DNA from: Thermoplasmata archaeon
Lineage (GTDB): Archaea; Thermoplasmatota; Thermoplasmata; Thermoplasmatales; Aciduliprofundaceae
Direction: 5' to 3'
Length of the DNA stretch: 8,415 nt
Assembly: GCA_021163705.1 (NCBI GenBank)
Contig: JAGGTO010000002.1
Span: 1 to 8,415, forward strand
Numbering within the stretch: the stretch's first letter is position 1; each line of letters starts with the position of its first letter. Both the position numbers and the translations under genes were made by a program. Shown piece after piece: positions 1 to 6,220 of this stretch. The notes below the pieces were generated by a model, which was not told the origin of the DNA, made no database searches, and was given only the letters and a program-made list of their open reading frames with translations.

Positions 1-22
1 GTATCTGAAAGGTGAAGAGTGA
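1..22 (+). CDS. Possible 3' end of an upstream gene (partial)
   Basis: One frame runs open from base 2 to a TGA at 20-22, whose last base is the first base of the ATG at 22. This TGATG overlap is typical of coupled archaeal genes, so an upstream gene may end here with residues YLKGEE. Another frame stops at 13-15, so this is weak. Only six codons are visible and nothing can be said about function. Confidence 0.25.
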
Positions 23-744
23 TGCGGAAATGGACATGGATGACTGCAACAATAGGGGCTTCCATTTTTCTTTTTGTGTGTTTGCCTGAGCCGTGGAATT
101 ATCTAATGATATTCAATATTTTTCTTCTCATTGCTTCTTTAATCTGGTATGAGGTCCCCGGAGCAAAGAAATTAGCAGCCAGGAGCACAAAGCTGAAGGT
201 TAAGGATCTTGATATCTTGGCAAAAAGGATGGGAGTGAATGCGGAGATTTATGTTGTGGATTTGCAGAATCTTGGAGCGTTTCAGGTTGGAGCGAAGGGA
301 AAATATGTATTTCTCACAAAAAAATTAGTGAAAACACTAAAAAAGGAGGAGCTTATGGGGGTGGTTGCCCATGAATTTGCGCATATAAAATTGAGACATG
401 TGCTCAAAAAAGTGCTCCTGTTTGATGTGGTGATAGGCACGGGAGTGAATATGGCTATTATAGTTCCCATAATGAACTTTTCATTAGATGTGAATGCTAT
501 GAGAGCCTTGTTCCTCTGGGGTGCTATTCTTCTCTATATTTTACTCCGACATGTTATCTGGCAGTATTTTGAGTACCGGGCAGATTGTTACGCTATTGAG
601 TTTGTTGATAAAGAGCATTTGATTTCTGCCCTTATGAAAATAAATTCTATGCTTTATTCTGCGAACTTCATAGAAAAGGGAAGGGTACACCCAATTATAA
701 AGAGAAGAGTGGCTAAGATAAAAAATTGTGGAGGTTATGGATGA
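22..744 (+). CDS. M48 family (HtpX-like) membrane zinc metalloprotease
   Basis: The protein is 240 residues from the ATG at 22. A GTG at 19 is also in frame, but AGGTGA at 10-15 is spaced 6 nt from the ATG and only 3 from the GTG. Two hydrophobic segments lie near residues 8-22 and 28-45. The zinc protease motif HEFAH is at 117-121, with H117 and H121 as ligands and E118 as catalyst. The third ligand is probably E184 in the EYRAD motif. Two more hydrophobic segments lie near 131-150 and 160-178, and an HP-x4-R motif follows at 223. This order is that of HtpX/Ste24-type M48 peptidases, which degrade or process misfolded membrane proteins with the active site facing the cytoplasm. It is shorter than typical HtpX (about 280-320 residues). 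Its stop overlaps the next start by ATGA, so the RDD-SpoIIM protein is its likely partner. The family call is firm; the substrate is unknown. Confidence 0.88.
   Translation: MRKWTWMTATIGASIFLFVCLPEPWNYLMIFNIFLLIASLIWYEVPGAKKLAARSTKLKVKDLDILAKRMGVNAEIYVVDLQNLGAFQVGAKGKYVFLTKKLVKTLKKEELMGVVAHEFAHIKLRHVLKKVLLFDVVIGTGVNMAIIVPIMNFSLDVNAMRALFLWGAILLYILLRHVIWQYFEYRADCYAIEFVDKEHLISALMKINSMLYSANFIEKGRVHPIIKRRVAKIKNCGGYG
730..735 (+). promoter_or_regulatory. Shine-Dalgarno site of the RDD-SpoIIM gene
   Basis: GGAGGT lies 5 nt before the ATG at 741, inside the end of the protease gene. It decides the start: a longer in-frame TTG at 726 lies before this site and cannot use it. Confidence 0.7.
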
Positions 745-1829
745 CAGAAAAAATGAATGAGCGGGTTTTCACTCCAGTATCTCTCACAGAAAGATTCCTT
801 GCATATATAGTGGATATTGTAATTCTTTTATCCCTAAGCACAATAATATCAGGGGCAGCAGGAGCGGAGCCAGTAATATACAAAATCACAATGTACTACA
901 TTTACGGACACCACGAGATTCTCAGGGAATTGAGCTCTCAAGATGGATTGGTGTTTATCGTAACATATTTATTTTTATCCATGACTTATTTCTATTTTGA
1001 ATCTTGGTTCGGAATAAGTGTGGGAAAGTATCTGCTCAAAATGAGGACGGCTATAGTGAAGAATGTGAAGGGAAACAAAGTGCTTCGCAGCCTGTTGAGA
1101 GCAACGATTAAAGTAATACCACTTGTGGCTGTCGTGGATTCTTTATTTGCGTTGAAAAGAAGGCTGAAGCAGAAGCTCAGTGACCGAATTCTTGGGTTTA
1201 TAGTGGTGAAGAAATCTGACATTCAGCCAGGTATGGTAAATTATTTTGCTGTTGGAACAATTCTCTATTATTTGCCACTCCTAACTTTTGTGCTGTTCGT
1301 GTACCTGTATCATTATGGCAACACAGCACCACCTCCTGCTCCTGAATCAGGCACTATTGTGAAACCTTCAGATTCTCAGATCCATCTTATATTTTTTAAC
1401 AATTTTTCAATAAACTACCACTATTACATCGTAGGTGGTGGCTTCACTCTGCTGTTTCTTTCGTGCGTTTATGTATTTGCCGGTTCATTTATAACCGGTA
1501 AACTTCTGGGCGATTCTCTGCTTACCTATCCCTCCTTTATTCTTTACGGGGTTTTGCCACATTTCTTCTTAGAAACCTTCGGGTATGTGACAGGTATAAT
1601 AAGCGGTATTTACATAGCCAAGATTCTGCTGAGAGTTGTAGAGGGATATTTTGAGGGAAGAAATGTACGATATTTGGTGGGTATGTTATTAGGAAATGGA
1701 AAAAATGCTATTGTGTATGCGGCGCTCTCAATAATCCTTATTCTCATCGCAGCATATGTGGAAACATACCTCACATCCTATATCCTTAATCACTACTACT
1801 TTTCTTCCTCCTTATATGGTGTTACCTAA
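741..1829 (+). CDS. RDD domain - SpoIIM/DUF95-like domain fusion membrane protein
   Basis: The protein is 362 residues from the ATG at 741. Residues 10-158 match the RDD family: TPVSLTERFLAYIVDI at 11-26 holds the N-terminal Arg and Asp, G91 to K97 (GISVGKYLLKMR) follows the second membrane segment, and the domain closes with RLKQKLSDRILGFIVV at 141-156. A membrane segment at about 168-190 and a Pro-rich linker (197-209) lead to a second part at 212-345. There, FFNN at 218-221, a Gly-rich membrane helix, and GVLPHFFLETFGYVTG at 270-285 with P273, H274 and E278 resemble the SpoIIM (DUF95) family. A last hydrophobic helix is near 323-345. RDD and SpoIIM proteins are often encoded side by side in prokaryotes; here they appear to be one chain. 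Biochemical roles of both domains are poorly known (membrane remodelling or transport have been proposed). The gene is coupled by ATGA to the M48 protease. RDD is confident, SpoIIM fairly so. Confidence 0.82.
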   Translation: MTEKMNERVFTPVSLTERFLAYIVDIVILLSLSTIISGAAGAEPVIYKITMYYIYGHHEILRELSSQDGLVFIVTYLFLSMTYFYFESWFGISVGKYLLKMRTAIVKNVKGNKVLRSLLRATIKVIPLVAVVDSLFALKRRLKQKLSDRILGFIVVKKSDIQPGMVNYFAVGTILYYLPLLTFVLFVYLYHYGNTAPPPAPESGTIVKPSDSQIHLIFFNNFSINYHYYIVGGGFTLLFLSCVYVFAGSFITGKLLGDSLLTYPSFILYGVLPHFFLETFGYVTGIISGIYIAKILLRVVEGYFEGRNVRYLVGMLLGNGKNAIVYAALSIILILIAAYVETYLTSYILNHYYFSSSLYGVT

Positions 1830-1831
1830 TC

Positions 1832-1839
1832 ATATATAT
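1832..1839 (+). promoter_or_regulatory. Candidate TATA element in the spacer
   Basis: The string ATATATAT-like CATATATATG stands directly after the RDD-SpoIIM stop. Its centre is about 25 nt before the ATG at 1860, the distance expected for a leaderless archaeal transcript. AT-rich strings like this also occur by chance. Confidence 0.3.
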
Positions 1840-1841
1840 GT

Positions 1842-1946
1842 ATGAGCAAGGGAAAAAAGATGAGAATGAGAGTAGTGGCAGGAGCGATAATCACCCTTGC
1901 TCTGCTTCTGAGCACGAGATTCGGTGGAGCAGTGTATGGAGAGTAA
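1842..1946 (+). CDS. Possible small secreted or membrane peptide (34 aa)
   Basis: This short frame encodes MSKGKKMRMRVVAGAIITLA followed by LLLSTRFGGAVYGE. A basic N-terminus, a hydrophobic stretch of about 14 residues and a small-residue end (FGGAVYG) give it the shape of a signal peptide or single-pass micropeptide. In-frame ATGs at 1842, 1860 and 1866 could all start it; 1860 suits the TATA-like element. There is no clear ribosome site. The same frame stays open after its TAA for another 43 codons to a stop at 2076, so it may instead be the front of a broken gene. I do not recognise a family. Confidence 0.3.
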   Translation: MSKGKKMRMRVVAGAIITLALLLSTRFGGAVYGE

Positions 1947-2078
1947 ATGAGGGATGAGTTGCATAAAAGTGTGAATGAGATAAATAAAAAGGCTCTTAAA
2001 AAGCAATATGTTATTAAAAATAGAGCCCAGCACTTCATGATTTGGTCTTTCTACCCCCATATAATCTTCGTGAAATAA
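1947..2078 (+). other. Open frame continuing in phase after the small peptide
   Basis: An ATG follows immediately after the TAA at 1944-1946 in the same frame and gives 43 codons, starting MRDELHKSVNEINKKALKKQ. The product is basic and hydrophilic and then aromatic-rich, with no recognised family. It is either chance, a coupled micro-ORF, or the remaining part of a gene interrupted by the TAA. Confidence 0.2.
1991..2027 (+). repeat. Inverted repeat, 6-bp stem
   Basis: GGCTCT at 1991-1996 pairs with AGAGCC at 2022-2027 across a 25-base A/T-rich loop. The stem is short and the loop long, so a hairpin role is only possible, not shown. Confidence 0.25.
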
Positions 2079-2099
2079 TTTCCGGATACCACAAAAATA

Positions 2100-2110
2100 A
2101 CCTCTGAGGT
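2100..2110. repeat. 11-bp palindrome ACCTC-T-GAGGT
   Basis: The two 5-base arms are perfect around a single central T, about 72 bases before the start of the CheF-like gene. The size would suit an operator for a dimeric regulator, but only one copy is present and nothing else supports binding. Confidence 0.25.
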
Positions 2111-2142
2111 AGCTTCTGACTCTCATACTCTGAAAATTCTTC

Positions 2143-2181
2143 CAAAAAAAAGAAATACCATAAAAAGCTTTATAATTTCAT
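2143..2181 (+). promoter_or_regulatory. Probable promoter of the CheF-like/queD/queC group
   Basis: This is the A/T-rich end of the 352-base spacer and the only gap in front of the four-gene group. It holds an A-run, CATAAAAAGC at 2157-2166 and TTTATAA at 2169-2175. No Shine-Dalgarno site precedes the ATG at 2182, which points to a leaderless or very short leader. The exact TATA box is unclear, because TTTATAA is too close to the ATG for a start at that codon. Confidence 0.4.
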
Positions 2182-2769
2182 ATGGAGAAACTCATTGCAC
2201 AGGCACAGGTGTATTACATTATTGGTTATGCTCGCGATACTTCTATCTACACCGATAAAAAATGGATCCTCGGAAGAGTTTATCTCACAAATAAAAGAAT
2301 TCTGTTTAAGAAACTTGATAGATACATTGAGGTAAAATATGATGAGATTCTATCTCTGGAGGAGAAAGATAAATATCCCCGCATATCTCCACCGCTAGGA
2401 TGGTCAAGAAGTAACATACTTGAAATAAAACACTATGAGTTTGGAGATAAGAGACACATTTTAACCACCCTGATCTCGGCGGAGTTTGATGTCACCTTAA
2501 AACTCAGAGCAATAATAAGCAGAATAATGGGAGAGAAAATAGCAGAGTTAACCGAAATCCATAAGAAGGTGCTTCTTCTCCTGTATCTGGGAGTGAAAAA
2601 CACTTTGTTTGTGGAATATCTTCTCAATTATCCACCACAACTCAATAAAATAATGGAGGATCTCAAGCTTAGAGGATTGATAAACTCGGATTTGATTGTG
2701 ACATCTGAAGGTGCCAAAACTGTTGAGAGACTTAGAAAGAATTTGGAGGAAAGATTTTTAAGAGAATAA
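2182..2769 (+). CDS. CheF-like (DUF439-like) protein with C-terminal winged helix
   Basis: The protein is 195 residues, cytoplasmic, with no membrane segment. Residues 25-115 have the pattern of a small beta-rich PH-like fold: WILGRVYLTNKRILFKK at 28-44 (a strand, then LTNKRI, then a strand) and a VKYDEILSLEE strand at 51-61. Residues 122-190 read as a winged helix: ELTEIHKKVLLLLYLGVKN, then a recognition-like helix (LNKIMEDLKLRGLI) and a wing (LIVTSEGAKT). This two-part plan is that of archaeal CheF/DUF439 proteins, which link the chemotaxis signalling proteins to the archaellum motor. No chemotaxis or archaellum gene is visible nearby, so a paralogue with another role is possible. It is followed 14 nt later by queD and is probably cotranscribed with it. 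No SD site precedes the ATG. The family call rests on pattern memory, hence moderate confidence. Confidence 0.55.
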   Translation: MEKLIAQAQVYYIIGYARDTSIYTDKKWILGRVYLTNKRILFKKLDRYIEVKYDEILSLEEKDKYPRISPPLGWSRSNILEIKHYEFGDKRHILTTLISAEFDVTLKLRAIISRIMGEKIAELTEIHKKVLLLLYLGVKNTLFVEYLLNYPPQLNKIMEDLKLRGLINSDLIVTSEGAKTVERLRKNLEERFLRE

Positions 2770-2783
2770 GGCCATGAAGAAAT

Positions 2784-3260
2784 ATGATGCTAGAGATAGA
2801 TGGCTGGAAAGTTGGCATTAAATTCTCAGCCTCACATTTTGTGCCGGGGCATTACAAATGCTCCAGATTGCATGGGCATGATTACGGGGTGCGTGTGAGA
2901 ATATATGGTGAGCCTGAAAATTGTGTGCTCTACGATTTTGTTGAACTCAAAAGAAAACTGAGGGGTATTGTAGAGGAGATAGATCATCATCTCATCGTTC
3001 CCAAAAATCAGGAGTACATAAGGCATGAAATCAATGAGGATGAGGTTAAAATAGAATTTGAGGGAAAGAAATACTCAATTCCAAGGGGAGATGTTATATT
3101 CCTTGATATAAAGCTGGCAACTGCGGAGGAGCTCTCAAGATATCTCGCTGAGAGAATAGAAGAGGAGATGGATTTCCCTCCCAATGTGAAGGGCATAGAG
3201 ATCTGTGTGGATGAGGGCCCCGGACAGGGGGCATGCCATTACATACCTCTTGGTGATTGA
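2784..3260 (+). CDS. queD: 6-carboxy-5,6,7,8-tetrahydropterin synthase QueD
   Basis: QueD converts 7,8-dihydroneopterin triphosphate to 6-carboxytetrahydropterin, the second step toward preQ0 and, in archaea, archaeosine in tRNA. The 158 residues show the zinc ligands H18 (FSASHF), H30 and H32 (HGH), and the CxxxHGH motif with catalytic C26. That motif separates QueD from archaeal PTPS-III proteins, which carry Glu near this position. D67-H68 (EIDHHLI) and the closing E139/E144 region (EICVDEGPGQGACHY) complete the active site. Length is near the usual 120-160. Two adjacent ATGs (2784, 2787) could start it and neither has a clear SD site. The frame ends one base before queC, which confirms the pathway. 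Confidence 0.92.
   Translation: MMLEIDGWKVGIKFSASHFVPGHYKCSRLHGHDYGVRVRIYGEPENCVLYDFVELKRKLRGIVEEIDHHLIVPKNQEYIRHEINEDEVKIEFEGKKYSIPRGDVIFLDIKLATAEELSRYLAERIEEEMDFPPNVKGIEICVDEGPGQGACHYIPLGD
3252..3257 (+). promoter_or_regulatory. Shine-Dalgarno site of queC
   Basis: GGTGAT lies 4 nt before the ATG at 3262, within the last codons of queD. It fixes the queC start there, against an in-frame ATG at 3205 that would add 19 non-conserved residues overlapping queD. Confidence 0.65.
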
Positions 3261-3261
3261 A

Positions 3262-3972
3262 ATGCGGGCAGTTGTTCTTTTATCAGGTGGGCTTGATTCT
3301 TCCACAGTTCTCGCCATGGCAGTGCATGAAGGATATGATGTCCATGCTCTATCCTTCGATTACGGACAGAGACATTCAAGAGAATTGGAGAGCGCAAAGA
3401 AGATTGCAAAATATTATGGGGTGCCTCACAAGATTATAAAGATAGACCTCCGGCAGATAGGTGGAAGTGCCCTGACGGATGACATTGATATTCCGGAGAG
3501 AAATGTGGATGAGATAAAAGATGAGATACCCATCACATATGTGCCTGCTCGCAATACAATTCTTCTATCCTTCGCACTGGCCTATGCAGAGGTGATAGAG
3601 GCGGATGCCATATTTTATGGAGCGAATGCCATAGATTATTCAGGCTATCCCGATTGCAGGCCGGAATATGTGGATGCATTTGAGAAATGCGCCAATCTTG
3701 GAACAAAAAGAGGTGCTGAAGGTAAGCCAATCAGAATAATTGCGCCCATCATACATATGAGCAAGGCTGAGATAATAAAAAAAGGTATGGAACTGGGTGT
3801 TCCCTATGAATTAACATGGTCCTGCTATCATGGCGGAGAGAAAGCCTGTGGGAGATGCGATTCCTGCTTGCTTCGTCTGAAGGGCTTTATGGAGGCCGGC
3901 TATGAAGATCCACTGGAATATGAGAGCTATCCTGAATTCTATCTGAAGTATCTGAAAAGGCGAAGAAAATGA
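3262..3972 (+). CDS. queC: 7-cyano-7-deazaguanine (preQ0) synthase QueC
   Basis: QueC uses ATP and ammonia to turn 7-carboxy-7-deazaguanine into preQ0, the base that archaeal TGT inserts at position 15 of tRNA before conversion to archaeosine. The 236 residues begin with the PP-loop ATP site SGGLDSST at 8-15, then SFDYGQRHSREL at 31-42, ITYVPARNTILLS at 91-103, and DCRPEY at 131-136. A zinc site C188, C196, C199, C202 (CYHGGEKACGRCDSC) closes the fold. All key residues are present and the length is normal. It starts one base after queD ends, and its stop overlaps the next ATG by ATGA. The queE radical SAM enzyme, the GTP cyclohydrolase and the transglycosylase are not in the window. Confidence 0.95.
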   Translation: MRAVVLLSGGLDSSTVLAMAVHEGYDVHALSFDYGQRHSRELESAKKIAKYYGVPHKIIKIDLRQIGGSALTDDIDIPERNVDEIKDEIPITYVPARNTILLSFALAYAEVIEADAIFYGANAIDYSGYPDCRPEYVDAFEKCANLGTKRGAEGKPIRIIAPIIHMSKAEIIKKGMELGVPYELTWSCYHGGEKACGRCDSCLLRLKGFMEAGYEDPLEYESYPEFYLKYLKRRRK

Positions 3973-4130
3973 TCCTGGGCTCATGCTACATCTGTGGTAA
4001 ACCGGCAACCCATATATGCAAACTCTGCGGTCGGGCAGTATGTGATGAACACTATGTCCCATCGCTACAGATGTGCGTGAGGTGTGCCCTAAGGTCCAAA
4101 TCTTTTGAGAAAGGCAGCGACCTTTCTTAA
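3969..4130 (+). CDS. Small zinc-finger protein with four metal-binding pairs (53 aa)
   Basis: The frame gives 53 residues with eight ordered metal ligands: C6-C9, C17-C20, C25-H28 and C36-C39. Spacing C-x2-C-x7-C-x2-C-x4-C-x2-H-x7-C-x2-C suits a two-zinc cross-brace finger of the zf-HIT or B-box kind. A short basic and then acidic tail follows (RSKSFEKGSDLS). The ATG overlaps the queC stop (ATGA), which implies translational coupling; only a weak purine-rich site (AAAAGGCG) lies upstream. The last 42 bases overlap the oppositely directed pyrophosphatase gene. Small proteins of this kind usually act through protein or RNA contacts, but no partner can be read from the sequence. The ligand pattern makes it very likely a real gene. 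Confidence 0.75.
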   Translation: MILGSCYICGKPATHICKLCGRAVCDEHYVPSLQMCVRCALRSKSFEKGSDLS

Positions 4131-4631
4131 TGCCTTTCCCCTGTGAGATATCCTGTTTTTCTCCTCGGTGGTCATCTCAGCGAATGTTCTTTCGTAGCCC
4201 TCAGGAATGAATATGGGGTCATAGCCAAATCCATTCTTACCTCTCATCTCTCTGGCTATTTCTCCATGGCAGAGACCGACAAATTTGAAATTCTTGCCAG
4301 CGAAGCGCATACCTATCACCGTTTTGAATGTTGCCTCTCTTCTATCCTCATTCTCCATCAACCTGAGGATTCCCTCGTTTCCTATGGTTTTGAATACATA
4401 TGCACTGTAAACGCCTGGAAAATCATTCAGTGCGTGAATAAAAAGCCCGGAATCATCTATTATAAAATCTCCCTCAATTTTATCGCCAAGATAATCAAGG
4501 GCAAAGTCTATCACCTCTTCTATTGTATCTGCCTGAATTTCGGGATACTTCATATCCAGCATTTCAAGCTCTGGAATTATCTTTCGCATCTCCTCATACT
4601 TATTTTTGTTGTGTGTGATTATTCTAAACAT
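4089..4631 (-). CDS. rdgB: XTP/dITP pyrophosphatase (RdgB/HAM1 family)
   Basis: The enzyme hydrolyses XTP, ITP and dITP to monophosphate plus pyrophosphate, keeping deaminated purines out of RNA and DNA. The 180 residues show the family motifs in order: THNKNKYEE at 6-14 (TxNxxKxxE), the DDSGLFIHALNDFPGVYSA region near 58-76, GFGYDPIFIPEG, FAEMTTEEKN, and ISHRGKAL near the end. Length is typical (180-200). The start overlaps the end of kae1-bud32 by 8 nt, and a strong GGGGAGG site (complement of 4639-4645) stands 7 nt before the ATG, so it is probably the last gene of the minus-strand operon. Its 3' end overlaps the small zinc-finger gene on the other strand. Confidence 0.94.
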   Translation of the reverse strand: MFRIITHNKNKYEEMRKIIPELEMLDMKYPEIQADTIEEVIDFALDYLGDKIEGDFIIDDSGLFIHALNDFPGVYSAYVFKTIGNEGILRLMENEDRREATFKTVIGMRFAGKNFKFVGLCHGEIAREMRGKNGFGYDPIFIPEGYERTFAEMTTEEKNRISHRGKALRKVAAFLKRFGP

Positions 4632-6216
4632 ATCTGCGCCTCCCCTTTATCTCTTCAACATGGGCAAGAATTTCATCACCCATCAAACGGCGGTACTCAT
4701 CAAAAAATGAATACAGTGAATCTGCATGTGGGTAATGTGCTGCCCTGAAGGTTTCCTCGAACATCTCGATATCCACTGCTATATCCTCCACGCTCGTATT
4801 TTTCTCTCCCATGCTCCAGTCAATGAGCACAATATCATCATCCATAAGAATCATATTTCCCGTGGTGAAATCTCCATGAGAGAATTTGGCAGCGTGAATC
4901 TTCGCAGCTAGCCTGGCTATTTTTCTGAGGATATCTTCCACTTCCTCCCTCCCCATGGAGTTTAGAACATCAGCCAGAGTTTTTCCCTCTATTTTCTCCA
5001 TCACTATTTCGAAATCTTTCAGGTCATAAATGATGGGAGTTCTCACTCCATAGCTCTTCATCTCATGAATGAGCCTGGCTTCCTTTCTTGTTCTCATTTT
5101 CCTTATCATCTCATCCACATCTTTTATACGATACCTCTTGGGAATCCTTATCTTTCTTATTGCACTTCTACCATAGAATTTTTCCTCTTCTATTATAGCC
5201 TCCGCTCCCGGTGCCTCTTTGTACTCCTTTCTGTGTCTCTTAACCTCCCAGGGTATTACAACTGCATCAGTCCTGAACTTCTGTATCACCTGCGTTTCCT
5301 CAAGTTTCATCCTCCTTCCATGCTTGAGGAAAAGAAGTCCAAGGTATGCGATCATTGCCCCATTATCCACACATAAATCTCCGGGAGGAACATAAAGTGT
5401 GGCCCCTCTCTCCTCCGTCATGATCCTCAACATTTCCTGCAATCTCTTATTTCTCGCCACCCCTCCTGCAAGGAGTACCTCATCCTTTCTTAAATGTGTC
5501 AGTGCTCTTTCGGTAACTTCAGTGAGCATGGCAAAGGCGGTCTCCTGCACACTGTAAGCTATATCCTCTTTCCTCTCCTCATTCAGTTTGTTTATGGCAG
5601 CCGTTAAAATCCCTGAGAATGCTATATCCATACCCTTAACAGAATAGGGCAACGGGATGTACTTCTCCCCTTGGAGTGCGAGCTTCTCTATTTTTGGTCC
5701 TCCGGGAAACGGTATGCCCATCTCCCTGGCCAGTTTATCCAGCATATTGCCTATGCCTATATCCAGTGTCTCTCCAAATACGCGGTATCTCCCGGAGGCA
5801 TAGGATATTACCTGCGTATTTCCACCGGAAACATATAGCATTACAGGATCCTCTGCTCCTGTGGAAAATCTGCCTATCTCAAGATGTGCTATGCAGTGGT
5901 TCACACCCACTATTGGTATATTCAACTTCAAACTGAGAACCCTGGCTGCCGTTGCAACAGTACGCAGGCATGGACCCAATCCAGGACCCTGCGAGAAGGA
6001 TATACCATCCAAATCCTCGGGCTTTATTCCTGCCTTCTCAAATGCCTCTTTCAGGAGAGAGGGCAAATACTGCACATGATGATTTGCCGCTTCCCTCGGA
6101 TGTATTCCTCCTTCTGAAGGCCTGTACATATGGGATACATTTGCCAGAATTTTCTCCTCGCTCACAATGCCTATCCCACATGTATGGGCTGTGCCCTCAA
6201 TTCCAAGCACCAGCAT
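4624..6216 (-). CDS. kae1: Kae1-Bud32 fusion: t6A synthase subunit and atypical kinase (KEOPS)
   Basis: This 530-residue protein joins two KEOPS subunits, a fusion known in many euryarchaea. Kae1 (about 1-322) transfers threonylcarbamoyl to A37 of ANN-decoding tRNAs. It shows the metal motif HCIAH with H107 and H111, YVSGGNTQ at 128-135, DIGIGNMLDKLARE at 152-165, GGVARNK at 251-257, and D285 in LCVDNGAM. Bud32 (about 336-530) is a small RIO-like kinase/ATPase: K355 in AIRKIRIPKRYR, E379 in RTRKEARL, HGDFTTGNMI at 447-456 with D449 and N454, and metal-binding D466. The usual IDFGLG reads IDWSMG here. A basic tail (KGRRRYV) is typical of Bud32. Start: GGTGA, overlapping the upstream TGA, lies 4 nt before the ATG. 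Cgi121, Pcc1 and Sua5 are not in the window. Confidence 0.95.
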   Translation of the reverse strand: MLVLGIEGTAHTCGIGIVSEEKILANVSHMYRPSEGGIHPREAANHHVQYLPSLLKEAFEKAGIKPEDLDGISFSQGPGLGPCLRTVATAARVLSLKLNIPIVGVNHCIAHLEIGRFSTGAEDPVMLYVSGGNTQVISYASGRYRVFGETLDIGIGNMLDKLAREMGIPFPGGPKIEKLALQGEKYIPLPYSVKGMDIAFSGILTAAINKLNEERKEDIAYSVQETAFAMLTEVTERALTHLRKDEVLLAGGVARNKRLQEMLRIMTEERGATLYVPPGDLCVDNGAMIAYLGLLFLKHGRRMKLEETQVIQKFRTDAVVIPWEVKRHRKEYKEAPGAEAIIEEEKFYGRSAIRKIRIPKRYRIKDVDEMIRKMRTRKEARLIHEMKSYGVRTPIIYDLKDFEIVMEKIEGKTLADVLNSMGREEVEDILRKIARLAAKIHAAKFSHGDFTTGNMILMDDDIVLIDWSMGEKNTSVEDIAVDIEMFEETFRAAHYPHADSLYSFFDEYRRLMGDEILAHVEEIKGRRRYV

Positions 6217-6220
6217 GTGC

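Noticed and set aside
726..740. Upstream TTG start for the RDD-SpoIIM protein
   Set aside because: The GGAGGT site lies after this codon and is properly spaced for the ATG at 741, which also gives an ATGA overlap.
1830..2126. 98-codon minus-strand open frame in the spacer
   Set aside because: It is the longest frame in the spacer, but its composition is irregular (many His, Cys, Ser and Tyr), it has no recognisable domain and no SD site before its ATG, and it would sit alone between plus-strand genes.
1830..2181. tRNA, CRISPR or insertion-element remnant in the spacer
   Set aside because: I found no cloverleaf, no regularly repeated units, no terminal inverted repeats and no transposase-like codons; only one short inverted repeat and one short palindrome.
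2774..2821. ATG at 2774 before queD
   Set aside because: This frame differs from queD and stops after 15 codons; the QueD motifs are in the frame of 2784/2787.
3205..3261. 19-residue N-terminal extension of QueC
   Set aside because: It overlaps queD and adds residues before the usual QueC start (MRAVVLLSGG); GGTGAT at 3252-3257 supports the ATG at 3262.
4143..4748. 201-codon plus-strand open frame
   Set aside because: It lies opposite the pyrophosphatase and the end of kae1-bud32, both with full family motifs. The translation has no family features and no ribosome site.
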